Assembly: GCA_017398545.1 (NCBI GenBank)
Contig: JAFQFT010000034.1
Location: 1 to 43,227, forward strand
Source: Bacilli bacterium
GTDB lineage: Bacteria > Bacillota_I > Bacilli_A > ML615J-28 > CAG-313
DNA: 43,227 nt
Reading direction: 5' to 3'
Part shown: piece by piece, positions 33,352 through 43,227 of the stretch
Position numbering within the stretch: the first letter of the stretch is position 1
How the letters are laid out: each line of letters begins with the position of its first letter
Program-made: the position numbers and the translations under genes
Notes under the pieces: generated by a model
Told to the model about the DNA's origin: nothing
Database searches by the model: none
The model's input: only the letters and a program-made list of their open reading frames with translations

Positions 33352-33380
33352 TTGAAGTTTACTGTAAAATATGATAAAAT
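33352..33380 (+). promoter_or_regulatory. Promoter of the lipoprotein gene
   Basis: TTGAAG (33352-33357), 17-bp spacer, TAAAAT (33375-33380). Confidence 0.55.
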
Positions 33381-33427
33381 AAATATTAAGTATAGAATAT
33401 TATGTTGTTTTAAGGAGTATATTTAAA

Positions 33428-34150
33428 ATGAAAAATAAAATCTTAATTATTTTAATTTTAATAGGATCATTATTTATTTGTGGTTGTGATGATAATCAAC
33501 AAAATAATAATAATCAAAAAGAAGAAGTAACAATTACTTATACTGAATCTAATTTAAATAATGTATCTTTAACAATAAATGAGTTAGATATTACATTAGA
33601 TTTAAGTAATAATAGTTATTTAAAAACATTATTATTATCTATTAAATTATATAAAAATAATGATAATGCTAATCTTGGAGATAGAACATCTAAATATGTA
33701 TTATCATTTAGTAATTATGAGTTTACGATTTATGATGATAAAACTATTTGCTATATAGATAATAAAAATGAATATGATAATTTAGTTGTAGATAATGATG
33801 CTTTCGATTATTTAGATTCATTATTTGATGGTAGTGTTTTAAATTTTAATAATTATACTTTAGATAATACTATTAAAGTCATTAATTCAAAAAGTGATTC
33901 AGCAGATATTACAGAAAAAACAGAGTTTTTAAGTAATTTAAAACAAGTTAAATGTTTAAAATTAGAAAACAAAGATCATTATCAATTAGGTGATTTAAAA
34001 TATCAAATTTTCATTTCTGAAGATGTTATTAAAGTTTATGGTAATTTAGTAACTATCAATGAGGAATTATATATTGTTACTGAAGGTAATTTTGATTTTT
34101 TAAATAACATTAAATTTAGTTCTTCATCTGGTTGGTTGCCTTGGATTTAA
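33428..34150 (+). CDS. Unknown lipoprotein
   Basis: A 240-aa lipoprotein with a signal peptide ending in lipobox LFICGC and an Asn/Gln-rich linker (QQNNNNQKEE). The rest is beta-rich with no family recognised: short repeated turns such as LSNNSYLKTLLLSIKLYKNN and VLSFSNYEFTIYDD suggest a small beta domain. The next gene encodes a membrane protein 49 bp away, in the same direction, with no terminator between. Confidence 0.65.
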   Translation: MKNKILIILILIGSLFICGCDDNQQNNNNQKEEVTITYTESNLNNVSLTINELDITLDLSNNSYLKTLLLSIKLYKNNDNANLGDRTSKYVLSFSNYEFTIYDDKTICYIDNKNEYDNLVVDNDAFDYLDSLFDGSVLNFNNYTLDNTIKVINSKSDSADITEKTEFLSNLKQVKCLKLENKDHYQLGDLKYQIFISEDVIKVYGNLVTINEELYIVTEGNFDFLNNIKFSSSSGWLPWI

Positions 34151-34199
34151 TAATCAAAATTTGAATTTAAATAACCGATATTTCTAGAGGTATTTTATA

Positions 34200-34619
34200 A
34201 TGAAAAATATTACATTAAAAAGTCTATTTTATGATATAGTATTAGTATCAATAATTATATTTTTGTTTATAAGCTTTAATCTTATTGCTGTAATATGCAA
34301 AATATCTGATATAGGATTATGGGGAATTCTTTTTTGTGTTGTTGCATGGTGTGTTCTAGGTTTACCAATAGTTATAAGATATATTTATGTAAAAAATGTT
34401 TGTGATAATTGTGAGAAAATTGATGCAGTTATTATTGATAAAAGTTCAAGTGGTTTTGTAAGGAATGGAACACATTATAAAGTAGTTATAAAAGGAACAA
34501 ATACTTTATTTGATTCTTCAACTAAGTATGGTATTACTTCTCAGCTTAAAATAAATGAAGAAGTAATAATATGTATTGATCAAAAAAATAATGAGGCAAT
34601 TATAATTAGTATTAAATAG
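34200..34619 (+). CDS. Unknown two-helix membrane protein
   Basis: A 139-aa protein with two membrane helices (about residues 10-30 and 38-60) and a soluble C-terminal beta domain of about 75 residues (YKVVIKGTNTLFDSS, LKINEEVIICID). The CDNCEK motif at the junction has one cysteine pair. The layout recalls small DUF3592-like proteins, but the match is not certain. It ends just before a terminator. Confidence 0.6.
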   Translation: MKNITLKSLFYDIVLVSIIIFLFISFNLIAVICKISDIGLWGILFCVVAWCVLGLPIVIRYIYVKNVCDNCEKIDAVIIDKSSSGFVRNGTHYKVVIKGTNTLFDSSTKYGITSQLKINEEVIICIDQKNNEAIIISIK

Positions 34620-34622
34620 ATT

Positions 34623-34655
34623 AAATCCACTAATATGTTTATTAGTGGATTTTTA
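34623..34655 (+). terminator. Intrinsic terminator
   Basis: A 12-bp stem (34623-34634 with 34641-34652) and T run. Confidence 0.85.
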
Positions 34656-34668
34656 AGTGTCATATGAG

Positions 34669-34697
34669 GAGAAAAAAGTTCTAAAATATGATAAAAT
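34669..34697 (+). promoter_or_regulatory. Promoter of the peptidase-hydrolase-ribonuclease operon
   Basis: A weak -35 GAGAAA (34669-34674), 17-bp spacer and TAAAAT (34692-34697). The run AAAAAAGTT after the -35 box is shared with the promoter at 32254. Confidence 0.5.
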
Positions 34698-34737
34698 ATA
34701 TATAAATTAGTTTATTTAATTAAAATGAGGAGTAAAT

Positions 34738-35784
34738 ATGAAAAGATTAGTTAAGATTGGAGAGTATGAAACTGGATTAAAAAATAATATTTGTGATGTA
34801 CCAGGTGTTCTTGTTGGTCATGTTACTATTATGGATGATGTTAATAAAACAGGTGTAACTGCAATTTTACCTCATAGTGGTAATTTATTTAGAGAAAAAG
34901 TTGTTGCGGCTAGTGATGTTTTTAATGGATTTGGAAAATCTATTGGTCTTGTACAACTTGATGAATTAGGTACGATTGAAACTCCAATTTTATTAAGTAA
35001 TGCACTTTCTGCTTCTAAAGTTGCTAATAGTTTAATTAGTTATATGTTAAAAGATAATAAAGATATTGGGGTTACTACTTCAACAGTAAATCCTTTGGTA
35101 TTAGAATGTAATGATGGTTCCATTAATCAAACACAAAATCGTGTGATTACTGAAAATGATGTTTTTGATGCAATAAATAATGCAAGCGATGACTTTCTTG
35201 AAGGAGGAGTTGGAGCTGGAACTGGTATGAAGTGTAATGGATTTAAAGGTGGTATTGGATCTTCATCAAGAATTATTAAAATAAAGGACAAAGAATATGT
35301 TCTTGGAGTTCTAGTTAATTCAAATTATGGTGCTTCAAATGGATCAGAACTAATTTTTAATGGAAGAAAACTAGGTGGTTTAATTAAAGATTATAATTTA
35401 GCACAAGAAGAAGATAAAGGTAGTATTGTAATTGTTATTGCTACTAATGCTCCACTCGATAATCGTCAATTAAAACGTATTGCAAAACGTGCAGAACTAG
35501 GTGTTGCGAGAACTGGTAGTTATGGTGGAAATGGTAGTGGAGATATTATGGTTGCATTTAGTACGGAAAATAAAGTATCTCATTCACCTAATTATATGGA
35601 AGAAAATGTTATTAGATTTTCTGATTCTTACCTTAATACTTTCTTTAGAGCTACAGTAGACGCAACAGAAGAAGCGATTCTTAATTCAATGTTACATGCA
35701 AAAGAGTTAAGAAGTTATAATGGTACATTATATAAATCTTTAATGGAATATAGATCTTTATTTGAAGATTTATTAGAAAAATAG
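34738..35784 (+). CDS. P1-family (S58, DmpA-like) aminopeptidase
   Basis: A 348-aa cytoplasmic N-terminal-nucleophile hydrolase of the DmpA/BapA family, which removes N-terminal residues from small peptides or D-amino acid amides. Landmarks are ICDVPGVLVGHVT near the N-terminus, GGVGAGTGMKCNGFKGGIGSS in the middle, and GVLVNSNYG. The segment NGSGDIMVAFST holds the predicted self-cleavage site before Ser267, the nucleophile by family analogy (from memory). A GAGGAG site precedes the start. It leads a three-gene unit with a serine hydrolase (9-bp gap) and the ribonuclease lipoprotein (3-bp gap). Confidence 0.88.
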   Translation: MKRLVKIGEYETGLKNNICDVPGVLVGHVTIMDDVNKTGVTAILPHSGNLFREKVVAASDVFNGFGKSIGLVQLDELGTIETPILLSNALSASKVANSLISYMLKDNKDIGVTTSTVNPLVLECNDGSINQTQNRVITENDVFDAINNASDDFLEGGVGAGTGMKCNGFKGGIGSSSRIIKIKDKEYVLGVLVNSNYGASNGSELIFNGRKLGGLIKDYNLAQEEDKGSIVIVIATNAPLDNRQLKRIAKRAELGVARTGSYGGNGSGDIMVAFSTENKVSHSPNYMEENVIRFSDSYLNTFFRATVDATEEAILNSMLHAKELRSYNGTLYKSLMEYRSLFEDLLEK

Positions 35785-35793
35785 GAGTTTATT

Positions 35794-36756
35794 ATGGATT
35801 TTATTAAAACATTATATGAGAAAGTAAATTTTCATCCTTTACAAGGATATGCGTTATTTTATTATCATAATGGTAAAACTTATGAAGCATGTCAAGGTAA
35901 ATTAGGGGATGAATCAAGTTCAGATATTACATTTAATAGTAATTTCAGACTTGCTTCAGTTACTAAACAATTTATTGCATTTTCTATTGTTAAGTTAATT
36001 AATGAAGGAAAGCTTAGTTATGTGACTTCTATTTTAGATATTTATAATGATTTGCCAAGCTATTTTAAAGATATTACTATTAAACATTTATTAACACATA
36101 CATCTGGCATATTGGATTATGAAGATATGCCTCATACTGATGTTCAAATTAAAGATGAAGATATCTTAGATTTCTTAAAAAGTACTAGTCATACATATTT
36201 TACTCCTGGAGAACGTTATCAATATAGTAATACTGCTTATATTTTATTAGGTTTGATTATTAGTAAAGTTAGTAATAGATGTTTAAATGAATTTATTGAA
36301 ACTGAAATATTTAATAAAGCAGGAATGTTTAATTCAAAAGTTAATTATGAAGGTAAAACTAATGTAGTAGAACGTGCATACGGGCATGTTTTAGAAAATG
36401 ATAAGTTAGTGGTTAAAGACCAATATTGGTGTAGCGCAACAATTGGTGATGGGGGCTTATATTCATCTATTAATGACTTAAAGAAATGGTTAAAATTTTT
36501 AGTTAAATCAGAAGAATATAAAAGTATGAAAATCCCTAATATTGCAGGTAATTATAATGAATATGGACTTGGTATTAGAATGGTTGATGTATTAGGAAGT
36601 GAATTAATTTATCATTCAGGTTCGACAATTGGAACAAAGACATTACTTTTATTTTCTGAAGAACTTGATTTATGTTTAATTTTCTTAACTAATTTTAATG
36701 ATTTTAATGGTACAACTTTAAAAGAAGTATTAGTTGAATATTTATGTAAGGAGTAA
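35794..36756 (+). CDS. Serine hydrolase, class C beta-lactamase fold (PBP4*/esterase type)
   Basis: A 320-aa protein with all three motifs of the fold: SVTK (Ser55, Lys58), YSN (Tyr144-Asn146) and HSG (274-276). HLLTHTSGILDY and FTPGERYQYSNTAY are typical of the beta-lactamase-related PBP4*/esterase group. There is no signal peptide, so it is probably cytoplasmic. It follows the P1 peptidase with 9 bp between and precedes the ribonuclease lipoprotein. A role in peptide or muropeptide turnover is likely but the substrate is unknown. Confidence 0.9.
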   Translation: MDFIKTLYEKVNFHPLQGYALFYYHNGKTYEACQGKLGDESSSDITFNSNFRLASVTKQFIAFSIVKLINEGKLSYVTSILDIYNDLPSYFKDITIKHLLTHTSGILDYEDMPHTDVQIKDEDILDFLKSTSHTYFTPGERYQYSNTAYILLGLIISKVSNRCLNEFIETEIFNKAGMFNSKVNYEGKTNVVERAYGHVLENDKLVVKDQYWCSATIGDGGLYSSINDLKKWLKFLVKSEEYKSMKIPNIAGNYNEYGLGIRMVDVLGSELIYHSGSTIGTKTLLLFSEELDLCLIFLTNFNDFNGTTLKEVLVEYLCKE

Positions 36757-36759
36757 AAG

Positions 36760-38190
36760 ATGAGAAAATTATTAGTTTGTTTATTATTTTTATGTATTGG
36801 TTTATTTTCATGTGTAGAATCTACTCCTTGTGTATCTATTACTAATGGAGAAGAACTTACACTTGAAATTGGTGAAAGTGTTAAGTTAGAAGCAACACAT
36901 AATTTTGATACAACAAGTATTTATAAGTGGTATGCCATGAATTCCTGTGCTTTAGTTGATGAAAATGGATTTGTTACAGCTGTAAAAGAAGGTGTATGTA
37001 TTGTAAAAGTTGCTATTGATAATTATAAAGATGAAATAATTATTAATGTAGTTGATACAACACCTATAACTATATCATTAAGTGTAGATAATTCAAGTTT
37101 ATATGTTGGTGGAACAGCAACTTTAAATGCTATAGTTGAACCTATGAAACCTAGTAGTGGATTATACTATGAAATTGTAAATGAAAGTGATGCGGTTATT
37201 ATTACTGATAATACTGTTAAAGCTGTAAAAGTTGGTACTGCTTATATAGTTGCAAAGTTTGAAGAATTTGTTAGTAATCAAATAATTGTTGAAGTTAAAG
37301 AAGAAGAATTAATAGACCCATATGAAACTGTTACATATGAAGAGTTTTATCAAAACTATACTCCTGCAACATCTAGTACAGATGCATATTTTAGAAGTTT
37401 ACATGGTTTTATGTCAGGTGATATAAGCAAACAAGATCAAGCTCCTACGCTAGCTCATTATCAACCAATGGAAGATGGTAAATATGTTAGAAATACAAGT
37501 TCTATTTATTCTAGCGATGGCTTAACTTATTATATTGTAGATGGTTATGGTAATATTGTTAATGAAATATATAAAGGTGGAGGATATGTTACACTTGAAG
37601 AAGTAGCTGCTTATGTCCTTGCATTTGGTGATATTCCCGCAAATTATATTTCTAAAAAGTCTGGTAAACCTTCGTCTAATATGTGGAAAGAATATTTAAG
37701 ATTAAATCATTCACAATTCAGTGGAGATACATCAAAATATCCTTATGAACCAGTTTTACCTCGTATTAGTGGTTGTGGTGGAGATTTATATTATTATGAA
37801 ATAGATTTAGGTACGACAGGAACAGATTGTGATCCTGATTATGAAATCACTGATTATAATGATGGTAAAACTATTACACGTGGTGCCGCAAGAATTGTGT
37901 ATACAAGATATGATAAGAATAAAAATGATATAATTGATATTAATGAAAAATATGTATTCTATACTTATAATCATTATAATGATTTCCAAGAATATCTAAA
38001 TTATGAAGGTGGTTGGGGTGAAATGTTTGGTAACGTTACTGGTGGCGGAAGTTTATCTAGTAAATATGATTATAATCCTACACTTTATGTAGAAGTTGTT
38101 AGAAAGAATCTTTATACTAAGTCAACTAGTATTGATATTAACTATTCATTAGTTATTCCATATTATAAAAAAGAAGAAATTTATATTTAA
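36760..38190 (+). CDS. Lipoprotein with Ig-like domains and a barnase-like ribonuclease domain
   Basis: A 476-aa surface lipoprotein. The lipobox is LFSC. Two bacterial Ig-like (BIG2) domains occupy about residues 25-105 and 106-180. The C-terminal domain matches the barnase family: VTLEEVAAYVLAFGDIPANY resembles the helix and LPDNYITK turn of barnase. Glu347 (YYYEIDL) fits the general base Glu73, Arg374 and Arg378 (RGAAR, the same four-residue step as barnase Arg83 and Arg87) fit the phosphate-binding pair, and His405 (NHYNDF) fits His102 (DHYQTF). Two extra loops enlarge the domain. It would cut RNA outside the cell. No barstar-like inhibitor gene is adjacent. It ends the operon at a terminator. 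Confidence 0.75.
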   Translation: MRKLLVCLLFLCIGLFSCVESTPCVSITNGEELTLEIGESVKLEATHNFDTTSIYKWYAMNSCALVDENGFVTAVKEGVCIVKVAIDNYKDEIIINVVDTTPITISLSVDNSSLYVGGTATLNAIVEPMKPSSGLYYEIVNESDAVIITDNTVKAVKVGTAYIVAKFEEFVSNQIIVEVKEEELIDPYETVTYEEFYQNYTPATSSTDAYFRSLHGFMSGDISKQDQAPTLAHYQPMEDGKYVRNTSSIYSSDGLTYYIVDGYGNIVNEIYKGGGYVTLEEVAAYVLAFGDIPANYISKKSGKPSSNMWKEYLRLNHSQFSGDTSKYPYEPVLPRISGCGGDLYYYEIDLGTTGTDCDPDYEITDYNDGKTITRGAARIVYTRYDKNKNDIIDINEKYVFYTYNHYNDFQEYLNYEGGWGEMFGNVTGGGSLSSKYDYNPTLYVEVVRKNLYTKSTSIDINYSLVIPYYKKEEIYI

Positions 38191-38193
38191 AAT

Positions 38194-38229
38194 AAGAATA
38201 AGTGATGAGTTTATCACTTATTCTTTTAT
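38194..38229 (+). terminator. Intrinsic terminator
   Basis: A 13-bp stem (38194-38206 with 38213-38225) then T-rich sequence. Confidence 0.85.
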
Positions 38230-38244
38230 TTGTAATAATAGTTA

Positions 38245-38273
38245 TTGAAAAAAAGGTTATTTTAGTGTATAAT
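38245..38273 (+). promoter_or_regulatory. Promoter of the glycerol-3-phosphate oxidation operon
   Basis: TTGAAA (38245-38250), 17-bp spacer, TATAAT (38268-38273), about 35 bp before the start of the GlpA-like gene. Confidence 0.75.
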
Positions 38274-38307
38274 GTTTATAGATAAAATAATTTATAGGAG
38301 ACTTAAA

Positions 38308-39723
<1,416 letters not shown>

Positions 39724-39724
39724 T

Positions 39725-40978
39725 ATGAAGACTTATGATTTAGTTGTTATTGGTGGAGGTAGTGGAGGATTATCAGCAGCTATTTCTGCATATGATGAAG
39801 GAGTTAAGAATATTTTAGTTCTTGAAAAAGAAGCATATTTAGGTGGTATTTTATTACAATGTATTCACAATGGATTTGGTCTTCATACATTTAAAGAAGA
39901 GTTAACTGGTCCTGAGTATGCTGATCGTTTTGTTAAAGAGTTAATTGAAAGAGAAATTGAATATAAAGTAAATACTTTTGTAACAGAAATTAAGAAAAAT
40001 GATGAAGACTTTACGGTAATATATTCTAATCAAGAAGAGGGATTTGTACTTATTAATGCTAAAACTATTATTACTGCAACAGGATGTAGTGAAAGAACTC
40101 GTGGTGAAATAAGTATGCAAGGAGACCGTCCTAGCGGTGTAATGACTGCAGGGATGGCTCAAAAGTATTTAAATTTAGAAGGATACTTAGTTGGTAAAAA
40201 TGTATTTATCTTAGGTAGTGGTGATATTGGTCTTATCATGGCAAGAAGAATGGTTTTAGAAGGAGCAAATGTACTTGGTGTTGCAGAACTTATGCCTTAT
40301 TCAAATGGTTTAAACAGAAATATTGTACAGTGTTTAGAAGACTTTAATATTCCTCTATATTTAAGCCATACAGTAAAACGTGTTATTGGTAAGGATAGAT
40401 TAGAAAGTGTAATTATTCAGCAAGTTGATGAAAACTTAAACTTTATTGAAGGAACTGAAATTATTTTTAATTGTGATACACTACTTTTATCTGTTGGACT
40501 TATCCCAAATAATCCACTTCTTACATCACTTGGGGTATTAATGCATCCTAAAACAAAAGGTCCACTTGTTGATGAATATTTAATGACTAATGTTAAAGGA
40601 ATTTTTGCATGTGGTAACTCACTTCATGTTCATGATTTAGTGGATTTTGTAACAAATGAGGGTGCTATTTGTGGTAAAAGTGCCGCAAAATATTTAAAAG
40701 GTAATCTTAATACTAATAATATTATTAATATAAATAATGGAAAAGGGATTTCTTATGTTTTACCTAAAACAATGTATTTAAATAATGATACAACATTTAA
40801 ATTAAACTTTAGAGTTAATAAACCATATAAAGATGTAGAACTTATTATTAAACAAAATGATAAAATTATTAAAAAATTAAAGAAAGCTTATTTAATTCCT
40901 GCTGAAATGGAATCAGTAATAATACTTAAGAAAGATGTAACATCACTTGATGATATTATAGTTGAGGTAATCGAATGA
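39725..40978 (+). CDS. FAD/NAD(P)-dependent oxidoreductase of the glycerol-3-phosphate operon
   Basis: A 417-aa pyridine-nucleotide-disulfide-oxidoreductase-like protein. It begins 1 bp after the GlpA-like stop, with AAAGGTGAG as ribosome site; a GTG nine bases upstream overlaps that gene. The FAD motif GGGSGG is at 10-15, and GSGDIGLIMARRM (about 160) is the second nucleotide-binding fold. LLQCIHNGFG and ATGCSERTRGE hold cysteines. The C-terminal GIFACGNSLHVHDLVDFVTNEG, split here as one landmark, fits the family that pairs with GlpA-like proteins and probably passes electrons from the dehydrogenase to NAD or another carrier. Its last bases overlap the DUF1667 gene (ATGA). Confidence 0.87.
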   Translation: MKTYDLVVIGGGSGGLSAAISAYDEGVKNILVLEKEAYLGGILLQCIHNGFGLHTFKEELTGPEYADRFVKELIEREIEYKVNTFVTEIKKNDEDFTVIYSNQEEGFVLINAKTIITATGCSERTRGEISMQGDRPSGVMTAGMAQKYLNLEGYLVGKNVFILGSGDIGLIMARRMVLEGANVLGVAELMPYSNGLNRNIVQCLEDFNIPLYLSHTVKRVIGKDRLESVIIQQVDENLNFIEGTEIIFNCDTLLLSVGLIPNNPLLTSLGVLMHPKTKGPLVDEYLMTNVKGIFACGNSLHVHDLVDFVTNEGAICGKSAAKYLKGNLNTNNIININNGKGISYVLPKTMYLNNDTTFKLNFRVNKPYKDVELIIKQNDKIIKKLKKAYLIPAEMESVIILKKDVTSLDDIIVEVIE

Positions 40979-41316
40979 AAGAATTAATTTGTATTGTATG
41001 TCCGAAAGGATGTCATTTAAAAGTAGATGATAATTTAAATGTTACAGGAAATGGTTGTAATCGTGGTATTACATATGCAAAAGATGAACTTACTAATCCT
41101 ACTAGAATGGTAACTTCAACAGTTAAAGTAAATGGTGGAAAACTTTCACGAGTACCTGTTGTAACAAGTAAACCTGTACCAAAGAATAAAATAATGGATG
41201 TTATGGAAGAAATTAATAAAGTACAAGTTAATGCACCAATCTATATAAAAGATATAATAATCTCAAATGTGTTAGGGCTAGGTGTTGATATTGTTGCAAC
41301 AAGGAGTGTTTTATAA
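40975..41316 (+). CDS. DUF1667 protein, small subunit of the glycerol-3-phosphate operon
   Basis: A 113-aa protein with conserved cysteines CIVCPKGC (C6, C9, C13) and GNGCNRG (C29), which probably hold an iron-sulphur cluster, and the DUF1667 segment NPTRMVTSTVKVNGG. It overlaps the previous gene by 4 bp (ATGA), so the three proteins are made together and are likely subunits of one complex. In other bacteria this family is found in the same three-gene cluster. Confidence 0.9.
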   Translation: MKELICIVCPKGCHLKVDDNLNVTGNGCNRGITYAKDELTNPTRMVTSTVKVNGGKLSRVPVVTSKPVPKNKIMDVMEEINKVQVNAPIYIKDIIISNVLGLGVDIVATRSVL

Positions 41317-41324
41317 ACGATATT

Positions 41325-42122
41325 ATGAATTTTGAAAGAACAAATACAAAAATTAGTTTATTAGAAGACTATTATTCACATTTTGAAGAAGATAAGAGAT
41401 TAAAATCACGTCATGGACAAGTTGAATTTATTACATCACTTAAATATATTCATGAAGTTTTAAATGAAGATTATTCTAAAAAAATTCTTGATATTGGTGC
41501 AGGTACTGGAGCTTATAGTGTAATTTTAAGTAATGATGGATATGATGTAACAGCTGTTGAACTAGTTGAACATAATATCAAAATATTTAAAAGCAAAAAT
41601 TCTAATGTTAAAATACATCAAGGTAATGCACTTGATTTATCAATGTTTAATGATAACTCATTTGATGTTATTTTATTATTTGGTCCAATGTATCATCTAT
41701 TAAAAAAGGAAGAAAAGATTAAAGCATTATCTGAGGCTAAAAGACTTTTAACTGACAATGGTAGAATCTTAGTTAGTTATTATATGAATGATTATGCGAT
41801 AATAACTTATGGGTTTATTAAAAAACATATTTTAGAGTGTATTGATAATAAACAAGTTGATGAGGCTTTTCATATGTTAAATTTAGAAGGTGATTTATAT
41901 TCGATGGTAAGACTTGAAGATATTGATGAGTTTAATAAAGAATGCGGGTTAAAACGAGAAAAAATAGTTGCAGCAGATGGTGCCAGCAACTATATAAGAG
42001 TATTTTTAAATAAATTATCTATAGAGGAATTTGAAGAATTTATTAAGTATCATTTATCTACTTGTGAAAGAAGTGATTTACTTGGAGCTAGTGCTCATTT
42101 ATTAGATATAGTAAAAAAATAA
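41325..42122 (+). CDS. Class I SAM-dependent methyltransferase
   Basis: A 265-aa protein with motif I ILDIGAGTGAYS (about 46-57), an acidic end of strand 2 (VTAVELVEHN), motif DALDLSMF-like (GNALDLSMF) and FDVILLFGPMYHL. It fits the Methyltransf_11/25 type. It begins 8 bp after the DUF1667 stop, with a weak ribosome site. The target molecule cannot be inferred; co-transcription with the glycerol-3-phosphate operon need not mean a shared function. Confidence 0.88.
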   Translation: MNFERTNTKISLLEDYYSHFEEDKRLKSRHGQVEFITSLKYIHEVLNEDYSKKILDIGAGTGAYSVILSNDGYDVTAVELVEHNIKIFKSKNSNVKIHQGNALDLSMFNDNSFDVILLFGPMYHLLKKEEKIKALSEAKRLLTDNGRILVSYYMNDYAIITYGFIKKHILECIDNKQVDEAFHMLNLEGDLYSMVRLEDIDEFNKECGLKREKIVAADGASNYIRVFLNKLSIEEFEEFIKYHLSTCERSDLLGASAHLLDIVKK

Positions 42123-42123
42123 A

Positions 42124-42147
42124 AAAAGGCTGATTTTTCAGCCTTTT
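42124..42147. terminator. Bidirectional terminator
   Basis: A 10-bp stem (42124-42133 with 42138-42147) with a T4 loop and T runs on both strands, between convergent genes. Confidence 0.85.
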
Positions 42148-43075
42148 ACTTTTGATTATTACGTTTTCTTGTATAAAGCACAAATTGATAAGCAAAAATA
42201 ATACCAGTGATAAATAGAAATATTCCAAGTATTACGTCTAAATATGGAAATGTATTAGAAATACCCCAGTTTTTGTATACATTTAGCATATCTGTATTTA
42301 TAAATAATCCCACAACTGATCCAAGGGATAATCCAATAAAAATAAAATAGATGTTATTTTTAAATTTATCAATTAATACGTTTATAACATTACTTATAAT
42401 AGCACATCCAATTAAAAAACCTAAAATAAGTGATAAGTATACAAGAATAACTGATGGATTATTTGTAATATAAGTAACACTAACCGTATCAGTTATTGAT
42501 TTATAATAACCCATAGTCATTAGTAGTGCAGTTGCAGAACAACCTGGAACAAATTGTGTTGCAGCAACTAAGAACCCTATTATAATGTATAAAATAATTG
42601 ATGGAAAATCAGTTAATAGTTCTTTATTGATATTTGTAGAGTTATTAGATAAAAGAATTGAAATAGTTGCTAAAGATAAAGGGATAATAAAACCAATTAT
42701 AATGTTTAGAATTTGTTTCTTTTTAATCTTTATATCTTTAACTTCATCTTTTAATGTTGGGGTTGAACCTAGCATTAATCCAGCAAATAGTGATACAAGT
42801 GCAAAAGGTATAATGTTTAATAACTTTTGAATTGTTAAAAATCCAAATGCAAATCCAATTACTGCTCCAATAACAATTGGTAATAAAAAGATAAAACAAA
42901 GTTTAAATTTTTTAAATAAATTAGAAATTGCATATAATATTTTATTATAATATTTAAAGATTATTGCGATAGTAGATGCACTAACACCTGGTATTATCAT
43001 TGCAAGACCAACTAGAAAACCTAAGAGTCCTCTTGATAAAAATTTATCTTTTGATTCATTTAATTCTTTTTTCAT
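42146..43075 (-). CDS. DUF368 membrane protein
   Basis: A 309-aa membrane protein with about 8-9 helices. It has the two family landmarks, the N-terminal GLAMIIPGVSASTIAII and the internal repeat FVPGCSATALLMTMGYY, which suggest a duplicated re-entrant or inverted-repeat design. DUF368 proteins (PopT) are linked to undecaprenyl-phosphate recycling in some bacteria; I cannot confirm that role here from sequence alone. The minus-strand -10 TATAAT lies at 43103-43108 and the ribosome site is AGAGGTAA. Confidence 0.85.
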   Translation of the reverse strand: MKKELNESKDKFLSRGLLGFLVGLAMIIPGVSASTIAIIFKYYNKILYAISNLFKKFKLCFIFLLPIVIGAVIGFAFGFLTIQKLLNIIPFALVSLFAGLMLGSTPTLKDEVKDIKIKKKQILNIIIGFIIPLSLATISILLSNNSTNINKELLTDFPSIILYIIIGFLVAATQFVPGCSATALLMTMGYYKSITDTVSVTYITNNPSVILVYLSLILGFLIGCAIISNVINVLIDKFKNNIYFIFIGLSLGSVVGLFINTDMLNVYKNWGISNTFPYLDVILGIFLFITGIIFAYQFVLYTRKRNNQK

Positions 43076-43191
43076 AATTACCTCTTAATCGTTCTTAATA
43101 TAATTATAGCATATTAAGTCTTAATTTATAACTAATCTACATTAAAAAACATATTTTTTAAACTTGTAGTAGATAGATTAGTTGATATTTA

Positions 43192-43220
43192 TTGAAAAAA
43201 GTTGATAATTTTAGTATAAT
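43192..43220 (+). promoter_or_regulatory. Promoter reading out of the window
   Basis: TTGAAA (43192-43197), 17-bp spacer, TATAAT (43215-43220). It must serve a gene beyond 43227. Confidence 0.7.
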
Positions 43221-43227
43221 ATATTTA

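Noticed and set aside
32326..36756. Antibiotic-resistance beta-lactamases
   Set aside because: Both class C-fold proteins lack signal peptides and resemble esterase or peptidase relatives. Sequence does not support a resistance role.

Overview
The window is AT-rich, low-GC Gram-positive-type DNA. Genes start with strong AGGAGG-like ribosome sites, promoters are SigA-type (TTGACA/TATAAT-like), and intrinsic terminators are common. The standard bacterial code is used, with TGA as a stop (for example the DUF421 gene ending at 9410). Firmicute hallmarks are a CIRCE element at htpG, an apt-rel-dtd cluster, SpoIIIAH-like and SpoVB-like proteins, and many lipoproteins with InlB-type or bacterial Ig-like repeats. 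I infer an uncultured, probably gut-associated member of the Bacilli near the Erysipelotrichia/RF39/Acholeplasma side, with a cell wall because peptidoglycan-type hydrolases are present. The species is not identifiable by eye.

Layout. 1-2.2 kb: a lipoprotein whose D,D-carboxypeptidase (peptidase S11) domain has its motifs in circularly permuted order. 2.3-7.4 kb: small unknown genes, a flavin reductase-like protein, glycerol kinase, then an SPFH plus zinc-ribbon pair resembling Bacillus YdjI/YdjG. 7.5-10.9 kb: a NadC-fold protein that has lost its catalytic residues, a TIGR04086-like membrane protein, a DUF421 protein and a SpoVB/MurJ-type flippase. 11-17.8 kb: apt, rel and dtd, a large unknown protein, a membrane protein and an orphan SpoIIIAH-like protein, apparently one transcription unit. 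17.9-20.1 kb: an RluA-type pseudouridine synthase and an endonuclease I lipoprotein. 20.1-23.1 kb (minus strand): htpG with CIRCE, and an alpha/beta hydrolase.

23.1-27.3 kb is the accessory region. It holds a small frameshifted membrane-protein gene, two related non-coding blocks carrying tRNA T-arm-like motifs, a class II Fic protein, an unknown protein, a complete IS3-family element with a 4-bp target duplication, and tRNA-Cys. 27.4-32 kb: a C39-like protease lipoprotein with five InlB-like repeats, a PII-like protein and a cation/proton antiporter. 32.1-38.2 kb: tRNA-Lys, two class C beta-lactamase-fold hydrolases, small lipoprotein and membrane proteins, a P1-family (S58) peptidase and a barnase-like ribonuclease lipoprotein. 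38.3-43.2 kb: a three-gene glycerol-3-phosphate oxidation operon (GlpA-like, FAD oxidoreductase, DUF1667), a methyltransferase, a DUF368 membrane protein, and a promoter leaving the window.

Together the genes suggest glycerol catabolism (kinase at 3.7 kb feeding the dehydrogenase complex at 38-41 kb) and surface degradation of macromolecules (two nuclease lipoproteins, a protease lipoprotein, several serine hydrolases) with purine salvage (apt). The most unusual items are the permuted S11 lipoprotein, the barnase-like lipoprotein, the CIRCE that doubles as a terminator, the NadC-like pseudoenzyme and the repeat-flanked accessory region.
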